Assembly: GCF_002209535.1 (NCBI RefSeq)
Contig: NZ_NJIG01000012.1
Span: forward strand, 1-64,000
Length of the DNA: 64,000 nt
Direction of reading: 5' to 3'
Origin: Achromobacter marplatensis
Lineage (GTDB): Bacteria > Pseudomonadota > Gammaproteobacteria > Burkholderiales > Burkholderiaceae_B
The notes under the pieces are model-generated. The model ran no database searches and was not told the DNA's origin. It saw only the letters and a list, made by a program, of their open reading frames with translations. Positions 56,162 through 64,000 of this stretch are shown here, one piece after another. Position numbers and translations under genes: made by a program. Every line of letters starts with the position of its first letter. The stretch's first letter is position 1.

Positions 56162-56806
56162 TTACGGCACTACGTCGTCGCCGACTTCATCGGCCACGTG
56201 TCCCACATCGCCCCAGTCCAGCACTTCCCATTTGCGGCCCTGCACGCCGACGCGATTGATGCTGACGTTAAGCAACGCGGCATCTCGCGGCGCATTCAGC
56301 GGCACGCCCGACGCATGGCGCCAGATGATGTCCAGCACGCCGCCGTGCGTGAACAGCAGGATGCGTTCGCCGTCGTGGCGGCTGGCGATGTCGTCCACGG
56401 TGGAGATCACGCGCGACTGGAACTGGCCCAGCGTTTCGCCGCCATCCAGCGGGCGCAACGGGTCACGGCTTTTCCAGGCGGCCGCGGCCTCGGGGGCCTG
56501 CACGTCGATACGGTCGTGGTCCAGGCCTTCCAGCACGCCGAAGCCGCGCTCGCGGATGCCGGGCTCCACGCGCACGCGCAGGCCCAGTTGTTCGGACACG
56601 GGCACGGCGGTCGCGTGGGCGCGTTGCAGGTCGCTGCTGTAGATGGCGTGAATCGGCGTGTGGCGGGCCTCTTCGCGCAGGCGCGCGGCCAGCAGGCTGG
56701 CCTGGTTGACGCCGAATTCGTTCAGGGGGATGTCTTGCCAGCCTTGCAGGCGGCGCTGGCGGTTCCAGTCGGTTTCGCCATGGCGGATGAACCAGATTTC
56801 AGTCAT
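56162..56806 (-). CDS. Histidine phosphatase family protein (GpmB/CobC-like)
   Basis: 214 residues. The phosphohistidine motif is FIRHGETDWNRQRRLQGW (H9), with LFTHGG later as the second histidine. It hydrolyses a phosphomonoester; the substrate cannot be told (phosphoglycerate-like or adenosylcobalamin-phosphate-like enzymes share this fold). It converges with the SDR gene. Confidence 0.9.
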   Translation of the reverse strand: MTEIWFIRHGETDWNRQRRLQGWQDIPLNEFGVNQASLLAARLREEARHTPIHAIYSSDLQRAHATAVPVSEQLGLRVRVEPGIRERGFGVLEGLDHDRIDVQAPEAAAAWKSRDPLRPLDGGETLGQFQSRVISTVDDIASRHDGERILLFTHGGVLDIIWRHASGVPLNAPRDAALLNVSINRVGVQGRKWEVLDWGDVGHVADEVGDDVVP

Positions 56807-56831
56807 TGGGATCGTGATGCGGGAGTAAGGC

Positions 56832-57740
56832 TTAAAGCTGGGCCGGCGTGATCGCCGCGCGCGGCTTCCAGATGGTTTGAATGATCGAGCTTAACGCGAC
56901 CAGCGCGGGCTCGCTAGCGCGCTCGTAGGGCAGGATGAAGCCTAGCATGGCGTCCACGCGGGCCTGGCCCCATACGATGAAATCGTTGGACGCGGCGCCG
57001 GCCAGGGCGGTTTCCTCGCGCAGCAGCGCGCAGCCCGCGCCGGCGCGCACCAGCGCATCCAGGTTGGCCTGGTCGTCATGCTGCATGATGATGCGCGGCG
57101 ACAGGCCGTGGCGTTCGAACATGTCGCGCAGCAACAGATGGGTGTGGCAGCCGGACGGTCCGTCCAGCCAGGGCAGTTGCGCCACTTCCCGCCAGCCGCC
57201 GCGCTTGAGCACCGCGGCATGTTCCTTCGGCATGGCGATGCGGTAACGCACGCTGCGCAACGGCAGCCACAGCACACCCCGCGGCGGGTTGGCGGCAATC
57301 GTCAGCGCGGCGGGAAGGCGGCCCGTGCTGACCTGTTCGGCCAGCGTGGCGGCAGGTAGCGTCTGGGTCTTCAGTTCCACCAGCGGCAGCCGCTGGTTCA
57401 CGGCGGAGGCCAATTCGCCCAGGCGCAGGAAATCCGGCATTTCACTGGGCACGCCCAGTTCCACCACCCCGTGCAGGCTGCCTTGCAGTTGCTGCGCTTC
57501 GGATTTGAGTTGCGCGCCCAGCACCAGCAGGGATTCCGCCGTGGGCAACAACACTTCGCCCGCCTTGGCCAGCGCCAGCCGCCCGCCACTGCGGTCGAAC
57601 AGCGCCACGCCCAGGCTCTGCTCCAGCGCCTTGATCTGCGCGGTGACCGCAGGCTGGGTCAGCGACAGCGCTTCGGCCGCCTTCGTCAGGTTGCCCAGCC
57701 GGGCGACCGTGACGAAGGCGCGGATCTGATAGATTTCCAT
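56832..57740 (-). CDS. LysR-family regulator of the Fbp-type importer operon
   Basis: 302 residues. The winged helix-turn-helix is IRAFVTVARLGNLTKAAEALSLTQPAVTAQIKALEQ (residues 6-41). It starts 10 bp after the ATPase gene on the same strand, so it is probably co-transcribed with the ABC importer. LysR genes are more often divergent, so this may be an autoregulated operon. Confidence 0.9.
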   Translation of the reverse strand: MEIYQIRAFVTVARLGNLTKAAEALSLTQPAVTAQIKALEQSLGVALFDRSGGRLALAKAGEVLLPTAESLLVLGAQLKSEAQQLQGSLHGVVELGVPSEMPDFLRLGELASAVNQRLPLVELKTQTLPAATLAEQVSTGRLPAALTIAANPPRGVLWLPLRSVRYRIAMPKEHAAVLKRGGWREVAQLPWLDGPSGCHTHLLLRDMFERHGLSPRIIMQHDDQANLDALVRAGAGCALLREETALAGAASNDFIVWGQARVDAMLGFILPYERASEPALVALSSIIQTIWKPRAAITPAQL

Positions 57741-57750
57741 GGCCGCAAGT

Positions 57751-58836
57751 TTAGGCCGCGAGCAGCCGGACTTGGGTAGGTTCCAACCCGATCGAAACCG
57801 GCGCGCCGGCAGGGAAGGGCGACAGCCCGGCCAGGTGCGACTGGTCTGCGGTCAGCCGCTGTTCGCCGATCAGCACCTGATAGCGCGTGAATTCGCCCAG
57901 GAATTCACTGCTTTCGACAACGCCCGGCAGCCAGACGTAGCGTGCGTCGCCCAGGCCGTCGGCCATTTCGATCTGCACCGTGTGGGGTCGAAAGCTGGCC
58001 GCCAGCCGGGAGGCCGCCGGCGCCTCGGCGGTCAGCGGCAAGTGCAGGTCGCCAATGCCTTCCACCGCCAGCACCACGCTGCCGCTCGTGCGCTCGCGCA
58101 CATCGCCTTCCAGCACGTTCATCGTGCCCACGAAGTTGGCGACGAAGCGGTTCACCGGATAGTCGAACAGCGTGCTGGGCGCGCCGATCTGCTGCACCAC
58201 GCCGTGGTCCAGCACGGCCATGCGGTCGGCGGTGGTCATCGCCTCTTCCTGGTCGTGCGTGACGAAGATGGTTGTGATGCCCAGCCGCCGCTGCAAACTG
58301 AGCAGGTCCTGGCGCATCTGCACGCGCAGCTTCTTGTCCAGGTTTGATAGGGGCTCGTCCAGCAGCAGCACCTGCGGCTCGATGACGATGGTGCGGGCCA
58401 GCGCCACGCGCTGCTGTTGCCCGCCCGACAACTGGTTGGGGCGGCGCTTGCCGTATTGCGACAGGCCCACGAGCTCAAGCGCCGCTTCCACCTTGGCGCG
58501 GATCTCCGCCTTTGGCAGCTTGCGCTCGACCAGACCGAAGGCCACGTTGTCCCACACCGTCATGTGCGGCCACAGCGCGTAGTTCTGGAACACCATGCCG
58601 ATGTTGCGGTCCCAGGGCGGCGTGCCGCTGATGTCCTTGCCGTCCACCAGCAACTGCCCCGCGCTATGCCGGTTGAAGCCGGCGATCAGCCGCAGCAGCG
58701 TGGACTTGCCCGACCCCGACGGCCCCAGCAGGGCGAAGAACTCGCCGGGCTCGATGTTGATGTTCACATCCTTGAGCACTTCCGTCTTGCCATAGGACAG
58801 GCGGATGTTGCGGCATTCGACGCTGACTTTCTTCAT
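57751..58836 (-). CDS. ABC transporter ATP-binding protein, FbpC/PotA-like
   Basis: 361 residues. Walker A GPSGSGKST, signature LSGGQQQRVALAR and Walker B VLLLDEPLSNLD are intact. The C-terminal about 120 residues form a TOBE-type regulatory domain. It couples by overlap with the permease gene (ATGA, 58833-58836). It is part of an Fe3+/phosphonate/polyamine-family importer; the substrate is not determined. Confidence 0.93.
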   Translation of the reverse strand: MKKVSVECRNIRLSYGKTEVLKDVNINIEPGEFFALLGPSGSGKSTLLRLIAGFNRHSAGQLLVDGKDISGTPPWDRNIGMVFQNYALWPHMTVWDNVAFGLVERKLPKAEIRAKVEAALELVGLSQYGKRRPNQLSGGQQQRVALARTIVIEPQVLLLDEPLSNLDKKLRVQMRQDLLSLQRRLGITTIFVTHDQEEAMTTADRMAVLDHGVVQQIGAPSTLFDYPVNRFVANFVGTMNVLEGDVRERTSGSVVLAVEGIGDLHLPLTAEAPAASRLAASFRPHTVQIEMADGLGDARYVWLPGVVESSEFLGEFTRYQVLIGEQRLTADQSHLAGLSPFPAGAPVSIGLEPTQVRLLAA

Positions 58837-60545
58837 GCGGATTCCCCTTCATTGCGTGCCGGACGCTGGCGCGACTGCGCGCGCTCCACCAGCAAGTGCG
58901 ATACATACGTGCCGATGGCCACCGCGGCCACCGCCAGCACGCCGAGTGCGGCGCCCGGGCCCCGGCCCGCCGCGCTTTGCATATACAGATAGATGCCGTA
59001 GCTCATGGGCGCCTGGCTGTCTTTCGTGACCAGCATGATGGTGGCTGACAGTTCTACCGCGGCCGTCACGAAGCTGGTCACGAAGCCTGCCAGCATGCCG
59101 CCGGCCATCAAGGGCACCACCACGCGCCGTATCGTGCTCATGCGGGTGGCGCCCAGCGATTGCGCCGCCTCTTCCAGCGAGACGTTGATCTGCTGCAGCG
59201 ACGCCACGCATGACCGCAGCGCGTAGGGCAGCCGCCTGACCGAGTACGCGATCATGATGATGATCCACGACGAAGTCAGCAAGGTGCCGGTACCGGGCAG
59301 CTCGATGCCGCGGAACGTGCGCAAAAACCCGATCGCCAGCACGATGCCGGGAATCGCCAGCGCGGCCGATGCCATGAAGTCCAGCCATTGGCGCGCCGGC
59401 AGGCGGGTGCGCAGCATCAGGTAGGCGATGGCAGTGCCCAGGATGACGTCCACCCCCGCCGCCAGGCCGCAATAGAGCAGGGTGTTGGCAATCATGCCCT
59501 GGGATTCGGAGAACACGGCCGAGTAATGAGCCAGCGTATAGCCGTCAGGCAGCGGCGCGAAGCTCCAGACGCTCGCCAGCGACAACAGCAGCACGCCCAT
59601 GTGCGGCGACAGCACCAACATCAGCACCAGGATGATCCACCCATAGGCCAGCACGCTTTCCACCGGGCGCAGCTTGCGCTTCTGGATGGAGTTGCCGCCC
59701 TTTTGCAGGGTGGAGTAGTCGCGGCCCTTGAGCACGCGCGCCGACAGCCACAGCGCCAGGATCGAGAACGCGATCATGATCACGCTGATCACGTACCCCA
59801 ACGGGTCTTCCAGCCCCACCTGCGTGATGCGCAGATAGGCCTGCGGGGCCAGCATGTTGGTCGTGCCCAGCACCAATGGCGTGCCCAGGTCGTCGAACAC
59901 TTTGACGAACACCAGCGATGTGCCAGCCACATACCCCGGCAACGCCAGCGGGAAGATCACGCGACGGAACAGGCGGAACCCGCGTGAGCCCAGGTTGAAG
60001 GCGGCTTCCTCCATGGCACCGTCGATGTTGCGCAGCGCCACGACGAGGTTCATCAGGATGAACGGGAAGTAATGCAGGGCCTCAACGAAGATGACGCCAT
60101 TCAGCCCTTCCATGAACGGGATCGTGAAGCCGAACCAATCGTTCAGCAGCAGGTTGACGCTGCCCGAGCGGCCGAAGATCAGCTGCATCGCGACCGCGCC
60201 CACGAAGGGCGGCATGATCAGCGGCAGCACGCCGAGCGTCTGGATGATCAGCGCGCCGCGGAACTCAAAGCGCACGGTGAAGTACGCCAGCGGAACGGCG
60301 ATCAGCGACGCCAGCAGCGCCGACCAGCCCGCGACGTACAGGCTGTTGAAAAAGGCTTCCTTCATCAGCGGCTGGTTGAAGAACGCGCCGAAGTGGCCCA
60401 TCGTGAAGCTGCCGTCGGCGTTCACGAAGGCGCTGTAGAACACCGTGCCCACGGGCACGGCCAGGAAAAGCAGCAGAAAGCCGAACACCAGCAGCGCCGT
60501 CAATACGGGGCCGGCGGGCAGGCGTGAGTGGCCCGAAGAATTCAT
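58833..60545 (-). CDS. ABC transporter permease, fused two-domain FbpB type
   Basis: 570 residues with about 12 membrane segments. Two BPD_transp_1 halves are fused, as in FbpB: the first EAA-like loop is near AAFNLGSRGFRLFRRVIFPLA, the second near EEAAQSLGATRMSTIRRVVVPL. The ATG at 60545 is chosen because the upstream extension is basic and non-membrane. It lies between the receptor gene and the ATPase gene. Confidence 0.93.
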   Translation of the reverse strand: MNSSGHSRLPAGPVLTALLVFGFLLLFLAVPVGTVFYSAFVNADGSFTMGHFGAFFNQPLMKEAFFNSLYVAGWSALLASLIAVPLAYFTVRFEFRGALIIQTLGVLPLIMPPFVGAVAMQLIFGRSGSVNLLLNDWFGFTIPFMEGLNGVIFVEALHYFPFILMNLVVALRNIDGAMEEAAFNLGSRGFRLFRRVIFPLALPGYVAGTSLVFVKVFDDLGTPLVLGTTNMLAPQAYLRITQVGLEDPLGYVISVIMIAFSILALWLSARVLKGRDYSTLQKGGNSIQKRKLRPVESVLAYGWIILVLMLVLSPHMGVLLLSLASVWSFAPLPDGYTLAHYSAVFSESQGMIANTLLYCGLAAGVDVILGTAIAYLMLRTRLPARQWLDFMASAALAIPGIVLAIGFLRTFRGIELPGTGTLLTSSWIIIMIAYSVRRLPYALRSCVASLQQINVSLEEAAQSLGATRMSTIRRVVVPLMAGGMLAGFVTSFVTAAVELSATIMLVTKDSQAPMSYGIYLYMQSAAGRGPGAALGVLAVAAVAIGTYVSHLLVERAQSRQRPARNEGESA

Positions 60546-60627
60546 CGAGATTCCCGAAATCGTTGCCAGGGGACCGCGGCGCGGCGCACGGGAGCTGTCC
60601 CGTGCGCTGCCGCGCGCGTCATGCGGG

Positions 60628-61953
60628 TTAGAGCGCTGCGGCCTGTTTGGCCAGCTTGACCGCTTCTTCGTAGTTCGCCTTGGACTTGCCGTTCCACTCA
60701 CCTTCCAGCTGGGTGATCTGCTGGTTCACGGCCGAGTCCTTCTTGTTGCCGGCGAAGATCGCCAGGAAGGCCGGATCGGCGGCTTTCTTGCCGTCGACCA
60801 GCGGGGCCCAGGTCAGCTTGCGGGCCTGCGCCAGCAGCTCGGCGGCGCGGCCGCTCTTGGCCTTGTCGCCCAGCTTGGCTTCGGCGTCGTAGATCGCCTT
60901 GGTGGCAGCCTGCAGTTCCTTCAGGCGGAACGTGACGGTCTGGTCGTACAGCGATTGCACGACGTAGTAGCGCGTCTGCGACAGGTCGGCGTTGAACTGC
61001 ACCTTGCTGCGTTTGGCAATCTCAGCCGGGTCGGGATAGCCCGCCGGCACCTTGCCGGCCAGCGCCGAATACGGCAGCACCGGCAGCCGCGAGATCTTCG
61101 GTTCAAGCAGCAGTTCCTGGCCGGCCTGGCTAAGCGTGAAGGCAATGAACTTCTTGCCTTCCTCGGTGTTCTTCGCGCCTTCGATCAACGCGATGTTGGC
61201 GGGCACGATGGCGGTTTCGGAGGGGTAGACGAATTCCACCGGGAACTTGGAATACTTGCTGGACAGGCCGAAGAAGTCGATGACCGGGCCGGCGCCGAAT
61301 TGGCCGTTGTTCACGCCATCCGGCACCCCGAACGACCGCTCAGTGACGGCGCTGCTGTTGCCGGACATGCGCAGCAAGGTGCTCCAGCCCTCATCCCACC
61401 CTTCGCCCTGCAGAATGGTCTCCACGGTCAGGTGCATCGTGCCCGAGCGCGACGGCGAGGTGATGCCGACATGGCCGAACCACTGCGGCGACAACAGGTC
61501 CTTCCATTCCACGGGGGCCGGAATCTTGTGCGCCGCGATATAGCGTGTGTTGTAGACGATGCCGTAGCCCGCCAGCGCCTGCCCCAGGTACATGCCGCCC
61601 GGGTCGTTGATGGGGTAGTTGCCGATCTTGTCCGGCACGTCTTTGTTCGCCACGTCGGACGATTTGGCCAGCAGCTTGTCGCGGCCCAGCACTTCGAAGG
61701 CGTCCGGGGCGCTGGCCCAGAACACTTCCGGGCGTTGGCCGGCGGGCGTTTCGCGCACATAGGCGATGCCCGACACCGTATTCTTGTTCAGGATTTCCAG
61801 CGTGATGCCGGGATTGGCCTTTTCAAAGGCGCTCTTGTAGGCCTGGGTCAGGTCTTTGGGAAACGACGTGATGACCGTGACGGTGCCGGCCAGGGCCGGT
61901 GCCGCGCAGGCGGCCAGCAGGGCTCCTGCAAGGGCTGTGCGCATTGCATGCAT
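60628..61953 (-). CDS. Extracellular solute-binding protein of the Fbp-type importer
   Basis: 441 residues, including a signal peptide (MRTALAGALLAACAAPALAG). The mature part has VTVITSFPKDLTQAYKSAFEKANPGITLEILNK and PEVFWASAPDAFEVL, like the PotD/FbpA-type 1 family. It is about 100 residues longer than FbpA, so ferric iron is not assured; a phosphonate or phosphoglycerate-type ligand is as likely. The start at 61953 or the ATG at 61944 are both possible. The gap to the FlxA-like gene is 125 bp. Confidence 0.88.
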   Translation of the reverse strand: MHAMRTALAGALLAACAAPALAGTVTVITSFPKDLTQAYKSAFEKANPGITLEILNKNTVSGIAYVRETPAGQRPEVFWASAPDAFEVLGRDKLLAKSSDVANKDVPDKIGNYPINDPGGMYLGQALAGYGIVYNTRYIAAHKIPAPVEWKDLLSPQWFGHVGITSPSRSGTMHLTVETILQGEGWDEGWSTLLRMSGNSSAVTERSFGVPDGVNNGQFGAGPVIDFFGLSSKYSKFPVEFVYPSETAIVPANIALIEGAKNTEEGKKFIAFTLSQAGQELLLEPKISRLPVLPYSALAGKVPAGYPDPAEIAKRSKVQFNADLSQTRYYVVQSLYDQTVTFRLKELQAATKAIYDAEAKLGDKAKSGRAAELLAQARKLTWAPLVDGKKAADPAFLAIFAGNKKDSAVNQQITQLEGEWNGKSKANYEEAVKLAKQAAAL

Positions 61954-62078
61954 GGTTTGTCTCCGTAGTTTTTGATTTGTCCGGAGACAGTAATGTCTGA
62001 CCTGCTATGCGTCCAATCAGAAATTTTGATGCGCGTCATCAGTGCGGGCGCCGGAGAGCCGGCACCCGCCGTCGCGTA

Positions 62079-62498
62079 TCAGGCCGTCGTCGAAACGCCG
62101 CCTTTTGCGGCGCGCGCCTGTTGCGCCATCACTTGCGCGATCTGGCCTTGGATCTGCACCGCTTGGCCGTTCAACGCCAGCAGCTGTTGCGCCTTCATTT
62201 CGTCGGACATCCCGCTGGCCTTGACCTTGGCGATCTGGTCCATGACCCGCTTGAGCTGCTTCTGGAGTTCCTTGATCTGGCGGGTGTACTCATCGTCATT
62301 GTCGGTTTCTTCGCTGGCGCTCGTGGCGCCCACGCCCATCCCGCCCGGCGCATTGACGCGGATCTTGCCGTCCGCGGTGAGCGAGGTCGCGTCGCCGGCC
62401 GTGGCCGACTTGGCTTCCTTGTTGGCCTGGATCCGTTCGGCCCACAGGTCGGCCAGCGGGTTGTTCCGGGAGATGCCGTTGATGGGGGTGGTCGCCAT
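62079..62498 (-). CDS. FlxA-like coiled-coil protein
   Basis: 139 residues from the ATG at 62498, which has AGGAGC upstream. The first 70 are polar (MATTPINGISRNNPLADLW). Residues 75-130 form a heptad-rich coiled coil (EYTRQIKELQKQLKRVMDQIAKVK, then LNGQAVQIQGQIAQVMAQQAR). No signal or membrane segment is seen. FlxA-type proteins are often found near flagellar or secreted-protein genes, but none is nearby. The function is unknown. Confidence 0.65.
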   Translation of the reverse strand: MATTPINGISRNNPLADLWAERIQANKEAKSATAGDATSLTADGKIRVNAPGGMGVGATSASEETDNDDEYTRQIKELQKQLKRVMDQIAKVKASGMSDEMKAQQLLALNGQAVQIQGQIAQVMAQQARAAKGGVSTTA

Positions 62499-62636
62499 GC
62501 TTGCTCCTGCTGCCAAGTTGGATTTCGGGGTTTCCACTAGTACGGCATTCTGGCGGCAAACTTAAACATTGCCGCCCCTTCGCGGCCCCCTTTACACTGG
62601 CGCCCGCTCATACCCAACACCTATTTTGGGAAACCC

Positions 62637-63959
62637 ATGTCCAATTCTTATTTTCCGCGCTGGCGCCTGGCGGACGACGCCGAGCCGGGCGTCATCATTG
62701 CACCCGATGAACGGCTGTCCTGGCCCAAGAACGTCGCCATGGGCGCGCAGCACGTGGTGGCCATGTTCGGCTCGACCGTGCTGGCGCCGCTGCTGATGGG
62801 TTTCGACCCCAATGTCGCCATCCTGATGTCCGGTATCGGCACGCTGATCTTCTTCCTGTTCGTCGGCGGCCGCGTGCCCAGCTATCTGGGGTCCAGCTTT
62901 GCCTTCATCGGCGGGGTTATCGCGGTGACGGGGTATGCCGGCGGCGGGGCCAACGCCAATATCGGCGTGGCGCTGGGCGCCATCATCGCCTGCGGCCTGG
63001 CCTACACGCTGATCGGCGTCATCGTCTGGATCGTCAATGCGCGTGCGGGCGGCGGCGCCAATTGGATCGATACGCTCATGCCGCCCGTCGTGACGGGCGC
63101 CGTCGTGGCGGTCATTGGCCTGAACCTGGCCCCGATCGCCGCCAAGGGTGCCATGGGCGCCTCGGGCTTCGACACCTTCATGGCCCTGGTCACCATTGTT
63201 TGCGTGGGTGGCATCGCCGTCTACACGAAAGGCATGGTCCAGCGCCTCTTGATCCTGGTCGGACTGATCCTGGCTTGCGTGGTGTACGCGGTGCTGGCCA
63301 ACGGCATGGGCATGGGCAAGCCAATCGACTTCTCGGGTGTGGCCGCCGCAGCCTGGATCGGCCTGCCGCATTTTGCCGCGCCGGTCTTCAAGGCCGAGGC
63401 AATGGGCCTGATCGTGCCGGTGGCCATCATCCTGGTGGCGGAAAACCTGGGCCACGTGAAGGCGGTCAGTGCAATGACCGGCCAGGACCTGGACCGCTAC
63501 CTGGGCCGCGCCTTCGTGGGCGACGGCGTGGCTACGATGGTCTCGGGCGCCGTGGGCGGCACCGGCGTCACCACCTATGCCGAGAACATCGGCGTAATGG
63601 CGGTGACCCGCATCTATTCCACGCTGGTGTTCGTGGTGGCGGCCCTGATTGCCGTCGTACTGGGCTTTTCGCCGAAGTTCGGCGCGCTGATCCAGACCAT
63701 TCCGGGTCCGGTCCTGGGCGGCATGTCGGTGGTGGTGTTCGGGCTGATCGCCATCGCCGGCGCTCGCATCTGGGTCGTCAACCAGGTGGATTTCAGCGAT
63801 AACCGCAACCTGATCGTGGCCGCCGTCACACTGGTGCTGGGCGCGGGCGACTTCACGATCAAGCTGGGCGACTTCATGCTGGGCGGCATCGGCACCGCCA
63901 CCTTCGGCGCCATCATCCTGTACGCCTTGCTGCGCCGCAGGAAGCCGGCGGCGGCCTGA
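62637..63959 (+). CDS. uraA: Uracil/xanthine permease (NCS2 family)
   Basis: 440 residues with about 14 membrane segments. Family motifs are QHVVAMFGSTVLAPLLMG at the N-terminus, SYLGSSFAFIGG, and ENLGHVKAVSAMTGQDLDRYLGRAFVGDGVATMVSGAVGGTGVTTYAENIG, which holds the substrate-binding glutamates. It imports uracil by proton symport; purine transport cannot be excluded. It is monocistronic and ends 41 bp before the window edge. Confidence 0.94.
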   Translation: MSNSYFPRWRLADDAEPGVIIAPDERLSWPKNVAMGAQHVVAMFGSTVLAPLLMGFDPNVAILMSGIGTLIFFLFVGGRVPSYLGSSFAFIGGVIAVTGYAGGGANANIGVALGAIIACGLAYTLIGVIVWIVNARAGGGANWIDTLMPPVVTGAVVAVIGLNLAPIAAKGAMGASGFDTFMALVTIVCVGGIAVYTKGMVQRLLILVGLILACVVYAVLANGMGMGKPIDFSGVAAAAWIGLPHFAAPVFKAEAMGLIVPVAIILVAENLGHVKAVSAMTGQDLDRYLGRAFVGDGVATMVSGAVGGTGVTTYAENIGVMAVTRIYSTLVFVVAALIAVVLGFSPKFGALIQTIPGPVLGGMSVVVFGLIAIAGARIWVVNQVDFSDNRNLIVAAVTLVLGAGDFTIKLGDFMLGGIGTATFGAIILYALLRRRKPAAA

Positions 63960-64000
63960 TCCCGGCGCGGGGGCCGCGGCGGTCAGGACCGGGAAAGCCG

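Overview
The window is a stretch of high-GC chromosome from a betaproteobacterium. The gene content (box benzoyl-CoA pathway, Bug-type and TRAP-type solute receptors, many CoA-transferases, an AddAB-like nuclease in place of RecBCD) points to Alcaligenaceae, most like Achromobacter or Bordetella. That placement is inferred from gene families, not from a marker-gene comparison. Most of the window is ordinary chromosome with dense catabolic and housekeeping genes. The only mobile DNA I can support is the 3' end of an IS3-family element at the left edge.

Layout. 1-5217: the IS end, then a promoter with two TGCA-N6-TGCA operator-like sites, then boxC-boxB-boxA (aerobic benzoyl-CoA epoxidation and ring cleavage) and a MaoC-like hydratase. 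5281-13916: an orphan TRAP receptor, glutaryl-CoA dehydrogenase, a ThDP enzyme with a divergent LysR regulator, XerD, YbaK, a DJ-1/PfpI protein and a zinc alcohol dehydrogenase. 14167-16226: a ribbon-helix-helix protein, a PBP7-like endopeptidase and tRNA-Arg(CCT). 16459-24615: a catabolic block made of an enoyl-CoA hydratase/CoA ligase/HMG-CoA-lyase-like operon, a MarR regulator, a second hydratase/CoA-transferase/Bug operon, and a nitronate monooxygenase. All three transcription units carry the same AGTTGAT-N3-ATCAACT palindrome. 24690-29296: yjcH-actP-acs plus a LuxR-type response regulator (acetate uptake and activation). 29527-37150: an MFS transporter, a tiny membrane protein and an AddB/AddA-like pair.

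37151-45098: a repeat-rich spacer, the 4.5S SRP RNA, dnaX-ybaB-recR, then a CoA-transferase coupled to an NMT1-type ABC importer. 45151-48972 (minus strand): a compact red-light signalling operon with bacteriophytochrome kinase, single-domain receiver, degenerate histidine-kinase-like phosphotransferase and biliverdin-producing heme oxygenase. 49070-55254: an AhpD-like protein, transaldolase and carAB. 55367-63959: an SDR, a histidine phosphatase, an Fbp-type ABC importer with a LysR gene in the same operon, an FlxA-like coiled-coil protein and a uracil/xanthine permease.

The least explained parts are the three-operator MarR block (with a lyase lacking the expected catalytic cysteine), the phytochrome phosphorelay operon, and the 19-bp inverted repeat that could compete with the 5' end of the SRP RNA.
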